From Streptomyces cyaneogriseus subsp. noncyanogenus (GTDB taxonomy: Bacteria; Actinomycetota; Actinomycetes; Streptomycetales; Streptomycetaceae), in the NCBI RefSeq assembly GCF_000931445.1, contig NZ_CP010849.1, positions 7,564,001 through 7,628,000 on the forward strand: a stretch of DNA of 64,000 nt, written 5' to 3'. Every line of letters begins with the position of its first letter. The first letter of the stretch is position 1. Position numbers and translations under genes: made by a program. The notes beneath the pieces are model-generated. The model had not been told where the DNA came from. It saw only the letters and a list, made by a program, of their open reading frames with translations, and ran no database searches. This document shows positions 7,548 through 15,414 of this stretch, piece by piece.

Positions 7548-9317
7548 ATGGCGTCGTCGTTGGAAAAACCGCTCGATCACCGCTACCGGGGCGAGCACCC
7601 GATACGCACCCTCGTCTACTTGTTCCGCGCCGACCGCCACCGCCTGGCCGGAGCCGTCGTCGTCTTCACGGTCAAGCACAGTCCCGTCTGGCTGCTGCCC
7701 CTGATCACCGCGTCCATCATCGACACCGTCGTCCAGCACCAGCCGGTCGGCAGGCTGTGGACCAGCACCGGCGTGATCCTGTTCATCCTGCTCGTCAACT
7801 ACCCGTTGCACGTGCTGTACGTCCGCTTGCTGTACGGCAGCGTCCGCCGCATGGGCACGGCGCTGCGCTCGGCGCTGTGCACCCGCATGCAGCAGCTCTC
7901 CATCGGCTACCACACCCGGGTCAGCGCCGGTGTGCTCCAGGCCAAGGTGGTGCGGGACGTGGAGACCGTGGAGCAGATGGTGCAGCAGACCGCGGAGACC
8001 GGGCTCGGCGCGGTCACCGTGCTCGTCGGCGGTCTGGTCATCATCGCCGTGCGCACACCCGAGTTCCTGCCCGTCTTCCTCGTCGTCGTGCCCACCGCCT
8101 CGCTGCTCGTCGCCCGGCTGCGGGCCCGTCTGCGCAGCCACAACGAGAGCTTCCGCCACGAGGTGGAGACCCTTTCGTCCCGCGTGACGGAGATGACCCG
8201 GCTCATACCCGTCACCCGCGCCCACGGCCTGGAGGGCAAGGCCCTGCGCCGCATGGACGGCACCCTGCACCGGCTGCTCGCCTCCGGTATGCGCCTGGAC
8301 CTGGTCAACGGCCGTTTCGCCTCCCTGGCCTGGGTGGTCCTCAACGTCGTCGGTGTGCTGGTGCTCGCGGGCGCCGCGCTGGTCTCCTACTACGGCGTGT
8401 GGGGCGTCACCCCCGGCGATGTCGTCATGCTCAGCGCCTTCCTGACCACCCTCACCAACTCCACGACGACGCTGGCCGGACTGGCGCCGGTCATCACCAA
8501 AGGGCTGGAGTCCGTCCGCTCGGTCGGTGAGGTCCTCCAGGCCCCGGAACTGGAGGACAACGAGGACAAGGCGGAGCTCACCGAGCTGCGGGGCGCCGTC
8601 ACGTTCGAGAACGTCGGTTACGCCTACGACGCCGACGGCCGCGCCGCGGTACGGGACTTCACGCTCGACGTCGCGCCCGGAGAGACGATCGCGCTGGTGG
8701 GCGCCTCGGGCGCGGGCAAGTCGACCGTCCTCAATCTCGTGATCGGGTTCCTGCGCCCCACCTCCGGCCGGCTGCTGCTCGACGGCACCGACATGACCAC
8801 CCTCGACCTGCGCACATACCGGCGGTTCGTGTCGGTCGTGCCGCAGGAGTCGATCCTCTTCGACGGCACCGTCCGCGAGAACGTCGCCTACGGCATGGAC
8901 GACGCCGACGAGGAGGCGGTGCGGGCCGCCCTGCGCGACGCCAACGCGCTGGAGTTCGTGGAGCGGCTGCCGCAGGGCCTGGACACCCTGGTGGGGGAGC
9001 GCGGCGCCCGGCTGTCCGGCGGGCAGCGCCAGCGCCTGGCCATCGCCCGCGCCCTGATCCGGGACCCCCGGGTCCTCATCCTCGACGAGGCGACCTCGGC
9101 ACTGGACACCCGCTCCGAAGCGCTGGTCCAGGAGGCGCTCGGCCGGCTGCTGCGGGGGCGCACCACGTTCGTCGTGGCGCACCGGCTGTCCACCGTGCGA
9201 AACGCCGACCGGATCGTGGTGATGGGGGACGGCCGGATCGAGGAGATCGGCACCCACGAGGCGCTCCTGCGCCGCGGCGGCGCGTACTCGGCGCTCCACA
9301 GCGGCCAGGTCGCCTGA
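7548..9317 (+). CDS. ABC exporter, fused membrane and ATPase domains (MsbA/lipid or multidrug type)
   Basis: Half-transporter of 589 residues that would work as a homodimer. Residues about 25-310 form the six-helix membrane domain, for example VLYVRLLYGSVRRMGTALRS and the coupling-type segment HALGLEGKALRR-like region near residue 225. Residues about 340-585 form the nucleotide-binding domain with Walker A VGASGAGKST, Q-loop VVPQESILFDG, signature LSGGQRQRLAIARAL, Walker B VLILDEATSALD and H-loop VVAHRLS. The ATG at 7548 follows AGGAGGACCACGCCG. The gene is alone, and an AAGCGCTT palindrome lies 35 bp upstream. Cargo cannot be told from the sequence. Confidence 0.93.
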   Translation: MASSLEKPLDHRYRGEHPIRTLVYLFRADRHRLAGAVVVFTVKHSPVWLLPLITASIIDTVVQHQPVGRLWTSTGVILFILLVNYPLHVLYVRLLYGSVRRMGTALRSALCTRMQQLSIGYHTRVSAGVLQAKVVRDVETVEQMVQQTAETGLGAVTVLVGGLVIIAVRTPEFLPVFLVVVPTASLLVARLRARLRSHNESFRHEVETLSSRVTEMTRLIPVTRAHGLEGKALRRMDGTLHRLLASGMRLDLVNGRFASLAWVVLNVVGVLVLAGAALVSYYGVWGVTPGDVVMLSAFLTTLTNSTTTLAGLAPVITKGLESVRSVGEVLQAPELEDNEDKAELTELRGAVTFENVGYAYDADGRAAVRDFTLDVAPGETIALVGASGAGKSTVLNLVIGFLRPTSGRLLLDGTDMTTLDLRTYRRFVSVVPQESILFDGTVRENVAYGMDDADEEAVRAALRDANALEFVERLPQGLDTLVGERGARLSGGQRQRLAIARALIRDPRVLILDEATSALDTRSEALVQEALGRLLRGRTTFVVAHRLSTVRNADRIVVMGDGRIEEIGTHEALLRRGGAYSALHSGQVA

Positions 9318-9616
9318 GATCCGTTCCCGCCTCCCGCCGCACGTCTGCCGACTGCCACCGGCCGTCCGTCGCGGGCGACGGCGGTCGCCGGGCTTCCCGC
9401 GCCCGGGCGCCCCGCACCCATCGGCCGCCCGCGGGATCCGTGCGGCCCCGGGAAGCGGGAGTATTCCGCTCCATTTCCGCCCCTCTGCCGCTCTCTCGGG
9501 CTGTCGTTCGGTCGGAAAGCGAAAGTTTTTCGTCAACTCCGAACAGAGGTGGGCAGGCTGTGAATGTTTCGGCTGTGTCCGGGCATACGCAGCGAAAATC
9601 GAGAGAGGGGCGCTTC
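9318..9616. other. Intergenic region before the DUF5133 gene
   Basis: About 300 bp without a supported gene. The second half is less GC-rich, notably 9519-9537 with the run GAAAGTTTTTCG, and probably holds the promoter of the downstream DUF5133 gene. An open frame from 9440 continues into that gene but lacks similarity before its GTG at 9617. Confidence 0.5.
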
Positions 9617-9880
9617 GTGCTCGTACCGGATCCGAAGGTCGTCAGAGAGTTGCTGACGCGGTACGCGTCGCTGCAGATCGCTCAGGCGGAAAGGGCGAGG
9701 CCGGCCGTGGCCCGCGAGCTGGAGGACGTCAGCTACACCCTGTGCGTGATGATGGGGACGACCCGCGTCCACGACGCGGTGGCCAAGGCGGACGCCCTGC
9801 TGCTCGCGGGGCAGCGGACCACGGCGGTCGCCGAGGCGGCGCAGCAGGACGGCGAGAGCGGGCTGCCGCTGGCCGTGTGA
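9617..9880 (+). CDS. DUF5133 family small protein
   Basis: An 87-residue protein matching the Streptomyces DUF5133 pattern: an N-terminal LVPDPKVVRELLTRYASLQ and a central LEDVSYTLCVMMGTTRVHDA. The GTG at 9617 is preceded by GAGAGGGG and gives the family N-terminus. Function is unknown; members are small, soluble, alpha-helical proteins that occur in many copies per genome and are often linked to stress or development. A long hairpin follows directly after its stop. Confidence 0.85.
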   Translation: MLVPDPKVVRELLTRYASLQIAQAERARPAVARELEDVSYTLCVMMGTTRVHDAVAKADALLLAGQRTTAVAEAAQQDGESGLPLAV

Positions 9881-9896
9881 CGCCGGCCGGCTCCCG

Positions 9897-9955
9897 GGCC
9901 CTGTCGTCGCCCTCCGTCCGCTCGCGCAGTGGTGACGGGGCGCGACGACAGGGCC
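9897..9955. terminator. Long bidirectional hairpin terminator
   Basis: GGCCCTGTCGTCG (9897-9909) pairs perfectly with CGACGACAGGGCC (9943-9955), and the inner CCTCCGTC/GACGGGG adds a second stem. It separates the DUF5133 gene from the convergent AraC gene and reaches the stop codon of the latter. Confidence 0.75.
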
Positions 9956-10932
9956 TATGAGTGAGCCGCGGCGGCCCCGGGCCGGGCGTGGAAGGCCGCG
10001 CGGTAGGCGTGCGGCGTGGTGCCGGCCACCCGGCGGAACCGCTCACGGAACGCGGTGGGGGAGCCGAACCCGGCCTGCCGCGCGATCCGTTCGATCGAGT
10101 GGTCGCTGTTCTCCAGCAGGTACTGGGCGCGCCGGACCCGCGCCCGCAGCAGCCATTGCAGCGGCGTGGTCCCCGTCTGCTCGCGGAACCGGCGGCTGAA
10201 GGTCCGCTCGCTCATCCCGGCGCGCTCGGCCATGTCCCCGAGGGTGATCTCTCCGGCCAGGTTCTCCTCGATCCACTCCAGAAGCGGTTCCAGGGCCGAG
10301 CCCCGCGGCACCGGCGGGCGCTCGTGCACGATGAACTGGGCCTGACCGCCCTCCCGCTCCAGCGGCACCACACACATCCGGGCGGCGTGCGCGGCGACGG
10401 CCGAGCCCAGATCCCGGCGGATCATGTGCAGGCACATGTCGAGCGCAGCCGCCGCTCCGGCCGAGGTCAGGATCTGCCCGTTGTCGACGTAGAGCACGTC
10501 CGGCCGCACCCGGACGCGCGGATGGCGGCGGGCCAGTTCCCCGGCGGCGAACCAGTGCGTGGTCGCCCCCAGCCCGTCCAGCAGACCGGCCTCGGCGAGG
10601 ACGAAGGCGCCGACGCACACGGACGCGATCCGGGTGCCCGCCGCGGCGGCCCGGCGCAGGGCCGCCAGCACCCGCTCCGACGGCGGCCCGGCCTCCTGCG
10701 AGCGGCCCGGAACGATGATGGTGTCGGCGTTCTCCAGCGCCTCCAGCCCCCGGTCGATCCGCAGCCCGAACCCCTCCGCGCGGACCTCGGGCGACTCCGC
10801 GCACAGGCGGACCCGGTAGGGGCGGCGGCCGTCGGGCAGGCGCGTCCAGTCGAAGGTCTGCAACGGGGCCGCCATGTCGAACGGCACCACGTCGTCGAGC
10901 ACGAGGATCTCCACACGGTGCATGCCCGTCAC
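9955..10932 (-). CDS. GlxA-type AraC family transcriptional regulator (DJ-1/PfpI-like sensor domain)
   Basis: Regulator of 325 residues. The N-terminal half (about 5-175) is a DJ-1/PfpI-like domain: VEILVLDDVVPFDMAAPLQTF, TIIVPGRS, and a nucleophile-elbow-like SVCVGAFVLAEAGLLDG with the usual Cys. The C-terminal 100 residues are an AraC DNA-binding domain: LGDMAERAGMSERTFSRRF, then PLQWLLRARVRRAQYLLE and GFGSPTAFRERFRRVAGTTP. GTG at 10932 and ATG at 10923 are both possible starts and neither has a clear ribosome site. The divergent neighbour is a small membrane protein, and a TGGC-N13-GCCA repeat lies between them. Confidence 0.9.
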   Translation of the reverse strand: MTGMHRVEILVLDDVVPFDMAAPLQTFDWTRLPDGRRPYRVRLCAESPEVRAEGFGLRIDRGLEALENADTIIVPGRSQEAGPPSERVLAALRRAAAAGTRIASVCVGAFVLAEAGLLDGLGATTHWFAAGELARRHPRVRVRPDVLYVDNGQILTSAGAAAALDMCLHMIRRDLGSAVAAHAARMCVVPLEREGGQAQFIVHERPPVPRGSALEPLLEWIEENLAGEITLGDMAERAGMSERTFSRRFREQTGTTPLQWLLRARVRRAQYLLENSDHSIERIARQAGFGSPTAFRERFRRVAGTTPHAYRAAFHARPGAAAAHS

Positions 10933-11020
10933 GATAGGGGGGTTCCCGCCACCGCCGTGAGCTGCGATCGAGGCGGATCCGCGCCGTGGAACGCCTGAGG
11001 CGGCGTTGGCGAGAACCCGT

Positions 11021-11041
11021 TGGCATCTGTCATTTCAGCCA
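11021..11041. promoter_or_regulatory. Inverted TGGC/GCCA repeat, candidate AraC-family operator
   Basis: TGGC (11021-11024) and GCCA (11038-11041) enclose 13 bases, including an A/T-rich centre (TCATTT). It lies between the divergent AraC regulator and the membrane-protein gene. TGGC half-sites are known for Streptomyces AraC/AdpA-type regulators; assignment to this regulator is inference. A possible -10 (TAACGT, 11066-11071) for the rightward gene follows. Confidence 0.4.
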
Positions 11042-11157
11042 CTGTGCGGCGCTCGGCCGGCTTCCTAACGTGATCACGGCATCGCCGGCCGCCGAGCGGC
11101 GACCGGCGGAGCGCCGAGTGAACCGCCGTCCGCCCCTGCCTCCCGGAGCCCCGACCG

Positions 11158-11655
11158 ATGACGAAGTTCCTGCTCACCCTGCACGTCCTGGCCGCCATCA
11201 TCGCCGTCGGGCCGGTCACCGTCGCCGCCAGCATGTTCCCCCCGGCGGTCCGCCGCGCCGCCCTCGCCGACGGCCCGCGGACCGGCGGCGAGGGCGGCGC
11301 GCAGACCGCCGCCGCGGCCGTGGGCACCGTACGGCTGCTGCACCGCATCTGCCGGGTCTACGCCGGCCTCGGGGTGGCGGTGCCCCTCCTGGGCTTCGCC
11401 ACCGCCTCGGCCATGGGCGTGCTGGGCGACGGATGGCTCATCGCGTCCATCGTCCTGACCACCGTCGCCGCGGGCGTCCTGGTCGCCTTCGTCCTGCCCC
11501 GGCAGGAGGAACTGGTGGACCAGCTCGCCGAACGGCAGCCGGTGGAGCGCCCGCTCACCGTGCGGCTGGCCATGTTCACCGGCGTCTTCAACGTGCTGTG
11601 GGCCACCGTCACCGTCCTCATGATCGTCCGTCCCGGCTCCACCACCGGTGCCTGA
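11158..11655 (+). CDS. DUF2269-like integral membrane protein
   Basis: A 165-residue membrane protein. It has four hydrophobic segments: about residues 3-25 (FLLTLHVLAAIIAVGPVTVA), 65-90 (the VYAGLGVAVPLLGF region), 95-118 (WLIASIVLTTVAAGVLVAF) and 142-162. The early His in LHVLAAII and the overall layout resemble predicted integral membrane proteins of the DUF2269 group, whose function is unknown. The ATG at 11158 follows CCCGGAGCCCCGACCG. It is transcribed away from the AraC regulator, which may control it. Confidence 0.75.
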   Translation: MTKFLLTLHVLAAIIAVGPVTVAASMFPPAVRRAALADGPRTGGEGGAQTAAAAVGTVRLLHRICRVYAGLGVAVPLLGFATASAMGVLGDGWLIASIVLTTVAAGVLVAFVLPRQEELVDQLAERQPVERPLTVRLAMFTGVFNVLWATVTVLMIVRPGSTTGA

Positions 11656-11714
11656 CCGGCCGTCAGCTGCCCGGAGGCTCGGGGGGAATGACCACACCAG
11701 GGTGTGCGGGCACC

Positions 11715-11720
11715 TAGACT
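11715..11720 (+). promoter_or_regulatory. Candidate -10 box TAGACT
   Basis: TAGACT fits the Streptomyces housekeeping -10 (TANNNT) and lies 53 bp upstream of the small GTG-started gene. A possible -35 is TGACCA at 11689-11694, with a longer than ideal 20-bp spacer. Confidence 0.4.
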
Positions 11721-11772
11721 CGGCTGTCGCACCCCCGCACGGGGGCGGACGACACGAAAGGCACGTTGACGG

Positions 11773-12000
11773 GTGTTCCAGGATTCCCCCATCTACGACC
11801 GACTCGTCGCCGAATGCGGCGACGTGCCCGCGCAGGTACGCCGGGAGGCCGAGCGCGTGACCAGGGAACTGGAGGTCGTCCTGCGTCCCCTGCACGTTCC
11901 CGGCCTGGGCCTCGGCCCCGGTCCCGGCCCCGAGCGCCCGCCGCAGCCGGGCAACGGATGGCAGCGCACCGCGATGCTGCCGGGTCCCCGCCCGCACTGA
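11773..12000 (+). CDS. Small protein of unknown function, Gly/Pro-rich tail
   Basis: A 75-residue ORF starting with GTG at 11773. Residues 1-42 look structured and charged (IYDRLVAECGDVPAQVRREA). Residues 43-60 are GLGLGPGPGPERPPQPG and surely disordered. I do not recognise the family with confidence. It has its own TAGACT-type promoter upstream and a strong hairpin directly after the stop, which supports a real transcription unit. It converges on the graspetide genes; whether it belongs with them is not clear, and nothing in it resembles a RiPP enzyme or transporter. Confidence 0.6.
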   Translation: MFQDSPIYDRLVAECGDVPAQVRREAERVTRELEVVLRPLHVPGLGLGPGPGPERPPQPGNGWQRTAMLPGPRPH

Positions 12001-12004
12001 GCGG

Positions 12005-12034
12005 CGCTCCGTGCCGGGGAACCGGCACCGGAGC
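12005..12034 (+). terminator. Hairpin terminator after the 75-residue protein gene
   Basis: CGCTCCGTGCCGG pairs with CCGGCACCGGAGCG, with one bulged base and a GGAA loop, directly after the stop at 12000. Confidence 0.65.
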
Positions 12035-12090
12035 GCGCCCGGGCCCGCCGTCGCGCGCTCACCCGGCCCGTGGTCTCCGGGGCTCACCCC

Positions 12091-12110
12091 GCCGGACCGT
12101 ACGGTCCGGC
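12091..12110. terminator. Perfect 20-bp palindrome after the ATP-grasp gene
   Basis: GCCGGACCGT followed by its exact reverse complement ACGGTCCGGC. It ends 4 bp from the stop of the leftward ATP-grasp gene, so a terminator for that gene is the likeliest role. Confidence 0.6.
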
Positions 12111-12113
12111 GGC

Positions 12114-13109
12114 TCACGGGGCCGTGACGCTGTGCGCGCCGCCGGCGGGCGCCGCCTTGCCGGGGCCCGGCCGCGACAGCCACGCGGCGATGGTGCGCGC
12201 GATCGGCTGCCCCGTGTCCACCTCGACGAAGCCGAACTGTCCCGACTGGTTGCACTCCAGGAACCACCAGGTCCCGTCGGCGTCCTCGGCGAAGTCGAAG
12301 GCGCCGTAGGCCAGCCCGGCGTCCCGGACGTAGGCGTGGACGCCCGCCGCGACGCGCGGCGGCACGCCGGCGGGCCGCCAGGGCTCGTCGGACACGGCGA
12401 ACCGGACGTCGACCTCGCCGGGGTCGTCGGGATCCGCCCCGCGCGCCGTCGCCTTGCGGGCGGCCAGCAACCGGTCGCCCACGGCGGTGAGGCGGATGTC
12501 GGCGCGCTTGGCGATCCGCCGCTGCAGCAGCGTCGGGCCGTGGGCGACGGCGGCGAAGTCGGCCTCCGGTGAGACCCGGCTGGCCGGGACGGCCCGGGGC
12601 GGGTCCTGCGGATGCGCGCCCGAGACCGGTTTGACCACCAGATCCGGGTGGCGTCGCGCGAACTCCCGCGCCGCCTGCGGGAAGGTGGTGATCAGCGTGG
12701 CCGGCACGGGCAGGCCGCACCGCTGGGCCAGCCGGAGCTGCCAGGGCTTGTGGCGCGCCCGGCCGGCCGCGTCGGGGTGGTTCATCCACCGGGCCCCGCA
12801 GCCGCGGAGCATGCCGTAGAGCGCCTGGGAGGACTCCTCGGTCAGCCACGCGGAGGCCCCGGCCGCGCGAGCGGCCGGGGCCCCGGGTCTGCGCACCCAG
12901 ACCGACCGCAGCCCGCCGATGCTCACCAGACGGCCCCCGGCGGAGAGATGGCCGTGGAAGGTGCCGTGCGCGAACTCCCCGGACAGTGCGACGGAACCGG
13001 TCAGATCGGCCGGATCCATACGGACCACCGGCACCCCCGACGCGTTGAGATGGACCACCACCATGTCGGCGGTGACGTCCTCGTCACAGGTGAGGATCAA
13101 CACGGTCAT
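12114..13109 (-). CDS. tgmB: ATP-grasp ribosomal peptide maturase (graspetide ligase, SAV_5884 family)
   Basis: ATP-dependent carboxylate-amine/alcohol ligase of 331 residues. Enzymes of this family phosphorylate Asp or Glu side chains of a precursor peptide and join them to Thr/Ser hydroxyls (omega-ester graspetides) or Lys. The N-terminal pre-ATP domain VLILTCDEDVTADMVVVHLN is typical of the MvdD/TgmB group. PDLVVKPVSG carries the ATP-binding lysine, and LAYGAFDFAEDADGTWWFLE then CNQSGQFGF forms the Mg-binding end (Glu and Asn) of the ATP-grasp fold. The precursor gene lies 17 bp upstream on the same strand, so the two form a minimal operon. No methyltransferase, protease or transporter gene adjoins them. 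Confidence 0.92.
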   Translation of the reverse strand: MTVLILTCDEDVTADMVVVHLNASGVPVVRMDPADLTGSVALSGEFAHGTFHGHLSAGGRLVSIGGLRSVWVRRPGAPAARAAGASAWLTEESSQALYGMLRGCGARWMNHPDAAGRARHKPWQLRLAQRCGLPVPATLITTFPQAAREFARRHPDLVVKPVSGAHPQDPPRAVPASRVSPEADFAAVAHGPTLLQRRIAKRADIRLTAVGDRLLAARKATARGADPDDPGEVDVRFAVSDEPWRPAGVPPRVAAGVHAYVRDAGLAYGAFDFAEDADGTWWFLECNQSGQFGFVEVDTGQPIARTIAAWLSRPGPGKAAPAGGAHSVTAP

Positions 13110-13126
13110 GGTCGGCCCGTCCGGGG

Positions 13127-13318
13127 TCAGTCGTCGAAATGCGTCTTCGAACCGGCGGTGGAGGTCGTGGTGCCCAGCTCCCTGAGCAGGGCGTGGTCAC
13201 AGGCGGCCACCCGTCCGTCCAGGAGCAGGTTCACCTGGAGTCCGGTGTCGTAGGCGTACGGAGCCGTGGCGTCCGACTCCGGTGCGGGACGTGCGTACTG
13301 AAGCGCGAACGGTTGCAT
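13127..13318 (-). CDS. tgmA: ATP-grasp-modified RiPP precursor peptide (graspetide)
   Basis: A 63-residue precursor. The leader carries the family's recognition motif PFALQYARP at residues 3-11. The C-terminal core candidate, residues 49-63, is GTTTSTAGSKTHFDD. Seven hydroxyl residues (Thr50, 51, 52, 54, 59 and Ser53, 57) precede two acidic residues (Asp62, 63), which fits Thr/Ser-to-Asp ester cross-links at the extreme C-terminus. The ATG at 13318 has GAGGGAGAGACG directly upstream; a longer open frame upstream lacks leader features. The ATP-grasp ligase follows at 17 bp. The actual cross-link pattern and the protease that removes the leader are unknown. Confidence 0.9.
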   Translation of the reverse strand: MQPFALQYARPAPESDATAPYAYDTGLQVNLLLDGRVAACDHALLRELGTTTSTAGSKTHFDD

Positions 13319-13402
13319 CGTCTCTCCCTCGTCGGTGCTGCGCCGATCGAGCGACGGTCGGCCGCGCCGTCGCCCGGTCCGCCGACTTCTCGGCTTCCAG
13401 AG

Positions 13403-13408
13403 ACTTAT
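13403..13408 (-). promoter_or_regulatory. Candidate -10 box for the graspetide operon
   Basis: Reading the minus strand, TATAAG (CTTATA on the + strand) stands out in an A/T-enriched stretch 85 bp upstream of the precursor start. No convincing -35 was seen. Confidence 0.4.
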
Positions 13409-13463
13409 ACGAATCGAACGGGCGAATGGTTGCTTCCTGCCGCGCGGTGTTACGCGGGCGTGA

Positions 13464-13775
13464 TCACGGAGCGCGTTCACGGCCCGGAGGCCGTGCCGGG
13501 GCGTGCTGCCGCTTCCCGAGGGACCCGCGCACGGAGCGCAGTGCGAGGAGCAGGACGCCGACGTCGTCCAGGTACACCGGATCGGGTATCAGATCGGCCG
13601 GCAGTACGAGATAGAGGACCGCGCCCCAGAAGACCCAGCGCGGACCTGTCGGCAGTCCGGCCCGTGCCAGCTCCCGCCGGGTCCGGACCAGCCGCACCAC
13701 AAGGCCGACGGCCAGCGCCAGCACGATCACCGCCAGCGCGGCCGCCGCGGTGATCACCGCTGCGGTGGTGTCCAC
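13464..13775 (-). CDS. YkvA/DUF1232 family membrane protein
   Basis: A 103-residue protein. One hydrophobic helix lies at about residues 5-28 (AVITAAAALAVIVLALAVGL). The DUF1232 signature follows: FWGAVLYLVLPADLIPD, then PVYLDDVGVLLLALRSV. The GTG at 13775 has an excellent ribosome site (GGAAGGAGG, 6-7 bases away); a longer open frame upstream has none. Function of the family is unknown. It lies upstream of the graspetide operon on the same strand, 145 bp away, with a separate promoter likely between them. Confidence 0.88.
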   Translation of the reverse strand: MDTTAAVITAAAALAVIVLALAVGLVVRLVRTRRELARAGLPTGPRWVFWGAVLYLVLPADLIPDPVYLDDVGVLLLALRSVRGSLGKRQHAPARPPGRERAP

Positions 13776-14006
13776 CCCGCCCCTCCTTCCGCGAGTCCCG
13801 TGCCGGTGGCCGGGACGCACACGTCTTCCTCCGGATTCCCCGTTCGGGGGCTCGGTATGGCTGTACGGCGCCACCCCCTGCGTCCGTTCATCCCCGTGGC
13901 CCACACGAGTGGCATGCCGTCACCCGGCTGCCTAGAAATGGTCAGCACACGTCGCGTGTCGCGTCGGGGACCAAGGAGCGGCCGCACCCTTCCCACGGAG
14001 CAGACC

Positions 14007-15347
14007 ATGACCACCGACTCGTCAGTACCGCGATCGAACGAGTACGACATATCCCCCTGGGACGCACCGTCCGCGGAAACGGCGGCGACCACGGGCGTCC
14101 ACACGGTGGCGGGGGCGGAGACGCAAGCCGCCGCCCGGGCGCCCGACGCCGGGGCGGCCACCCGCCGGCTGCCCGTCGTGCAGGCCCCGGTGCGGCGGGC
14201 GGCCCCGCCGCAGGAGCTCGCCCGGCGGCCGGCGACCGCCGTACGGCCGCCCGGCGACGACGACGGCGGCGGCCCGGCCCACGGCGACCCGGTCGGCGAC
14301 CTGGTGCGGGCCGCCGTGGCGGACCGGCCCCTGGAGGAGGTCGTCGACCTGATCACCATGCTGGAGCGGTCGCCCGACTACGCCCACGCGACGGCCGACG
14401 CGCTGCGCGCGGTCGGTGTGAACCGGTCCGTCGAGGACGTCACCCGCCTGGTCGCGCTGCTGACCCGGCCGCCGCGCCACCCCGACAGCGCCGACGAGGC
14501 GATCCGCGCCGCGGCCGCCTGCCGCCCGGTGGAGGACGTGTCCCGGCTGATGGAACTGCTGAACCGGACACCGCTGGAGGCCCACTGCGGGCAGGAGGCG
14601 GTACGGGCCGCCGCCACCGCCAGGCCGGTGGAGGACCTGGTGGAGCTGATCGGCCGTCTCGCCGCGGAGCGGCGGGCGCGAACCGCACGGCCGGAAGAGC
14701 CGGAAGAGCCGGACGAGGACCTCCCGCCGCTGTACGACGAGGACGCGGCACCGGACGAGACCGGCCACGGGCCGCGGACCGGTGAGCCGGCGGCCGAGCC
14801 CACCGCCGAGCGCACGGCCCCGGAGGACCGCGCCCCGCGCGAACGCCGCCCGGCCCCGCGTCGCCTCCGCACCGGGCGGGGCCGCGCGCCCCGGCCGTCG
14901 AGGGAGGCCGCCCCGTCCTGGCCGCACCGGCTGGCGGCGGCCGTGCTCGCCGCTTGCGGAGCCGCGTTCTTCCCGCTGTACTCCGACGGCGTCGACCCCC
15001 GCGCCTACGGCCCCGCCCTCGGGATGTCGGCGCTCGCCCTGGTCGTGGCCCTGCTGCTGGCCCTGCGGCCCGCCCTGCCGGTGCTCGCCGCGGCGGTCGT
15101 GGTGCCGGCGGGCATGGCGGCCGTCAGACTGTACGCCCACGCGTTCCCGTCGGGACGGCCGGCCCGGGCCATGGACCTCACCCTGGCCTCCGTCTGGACC
15201 GCCGTACCGGTCGCCGTGGCCGCGTCCCTGGTGGCACTGACGGCCCTGTGCCTGCGCGTGGCCTCACGGCTTCGGGCGGGACGCAAGCCGGCCGCGGGAC
15301 GCCGGCCGGCCGCCGCGCGGGCCGGGACCCGGCGGACGGCCGACTGA
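14007..15347 (+). CDS. Membrane protein with tandem 33-residue repeats, function unknown
   Basis: A 446-residue protein. After a low-complexity N-terminus (about 1-90) come three and a half tandem 33-residue repeats (about 110-220), each opening with R(P/S)(L/V)E(D/E)V and ending with A(L/I/V)RA: RPLEEVVDLITML, RSVEDVTRLVALL, RPVEDVSRLMELL, RPVEDLVELIGRL. An acidic, disordered linker follows (about 225-300), then four hydrophobic helices at the C-terminus (LAAAVLAACGAAFFPLYS to VAASLVALTALCLRV). The ATG at 14007 follows CACGGAGCAGACC. The repeats look like short helix pairs for protein contact and would face the cytoplasm. I do not know a described function; similar proteins occur in other streptomycetes. 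Confidence 0.8.
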   Translation: MTTDSSVPRSNEYDISPWDAPSAETAATTGVHTVAGAETQAAARAPDAGAATRRLPVVQAPVRRAAPPQELARRPATAVRPPGDDDGGGPAHGDPVGDLVRAAVADRPLEEVVDLITMLERSPDYAHATADALRAVGVNRSVEDVTRLVALLTRPPRHPDSADEAIRAAAACRPVEDVSRLMELLNRTPLEAHCGQEAVRAAATARPVEDLVELIGRLAAERRARTARPEEPEEPDEDLPPLYDEDAAPDETGHGPRTGEPAAEPTAERTAPEDRAPRERRPAPRRLRTGRGRAPRPSREAAPSWPHRLAAAVLAACGAAFFPLYSDGVDPRAYGPALGMSALALVVALLLALRPALPVLAAAVVVPAGMAAVRLYAHAFPSGRPARAMDLTLASVWTAVPVAVAASLVALTALCLRVASRLRAGRKPAAGRRPAAARAGTRRTAD

Positions 15348-15414
15348 CCCGCCCGGCCGGATTCAGCCGCCTTCCCCGACCGCCGCACCGGGTCTTTCCC
15401 GACGCACGGGCGGC

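Noticed and set aside
11074..12849. A 591-codon minus-strand open frame and other very long frames opposite known genes
   Set aside because: It lies across the membrane-protein, 75-residue and ATP-grasp genes, has Arg/Gly/Ala-rich translation without family motifs, and arises from the high GC content. Similar shadows opposite most genes were dropped.
13127..13480. A 117-codon version of the graspetide precursor
   Set aside because: The extra N-terminal part is basic and unrelated; the ATG at 13318 has a good ribosome site and starts right before the PFALQYARP motif.
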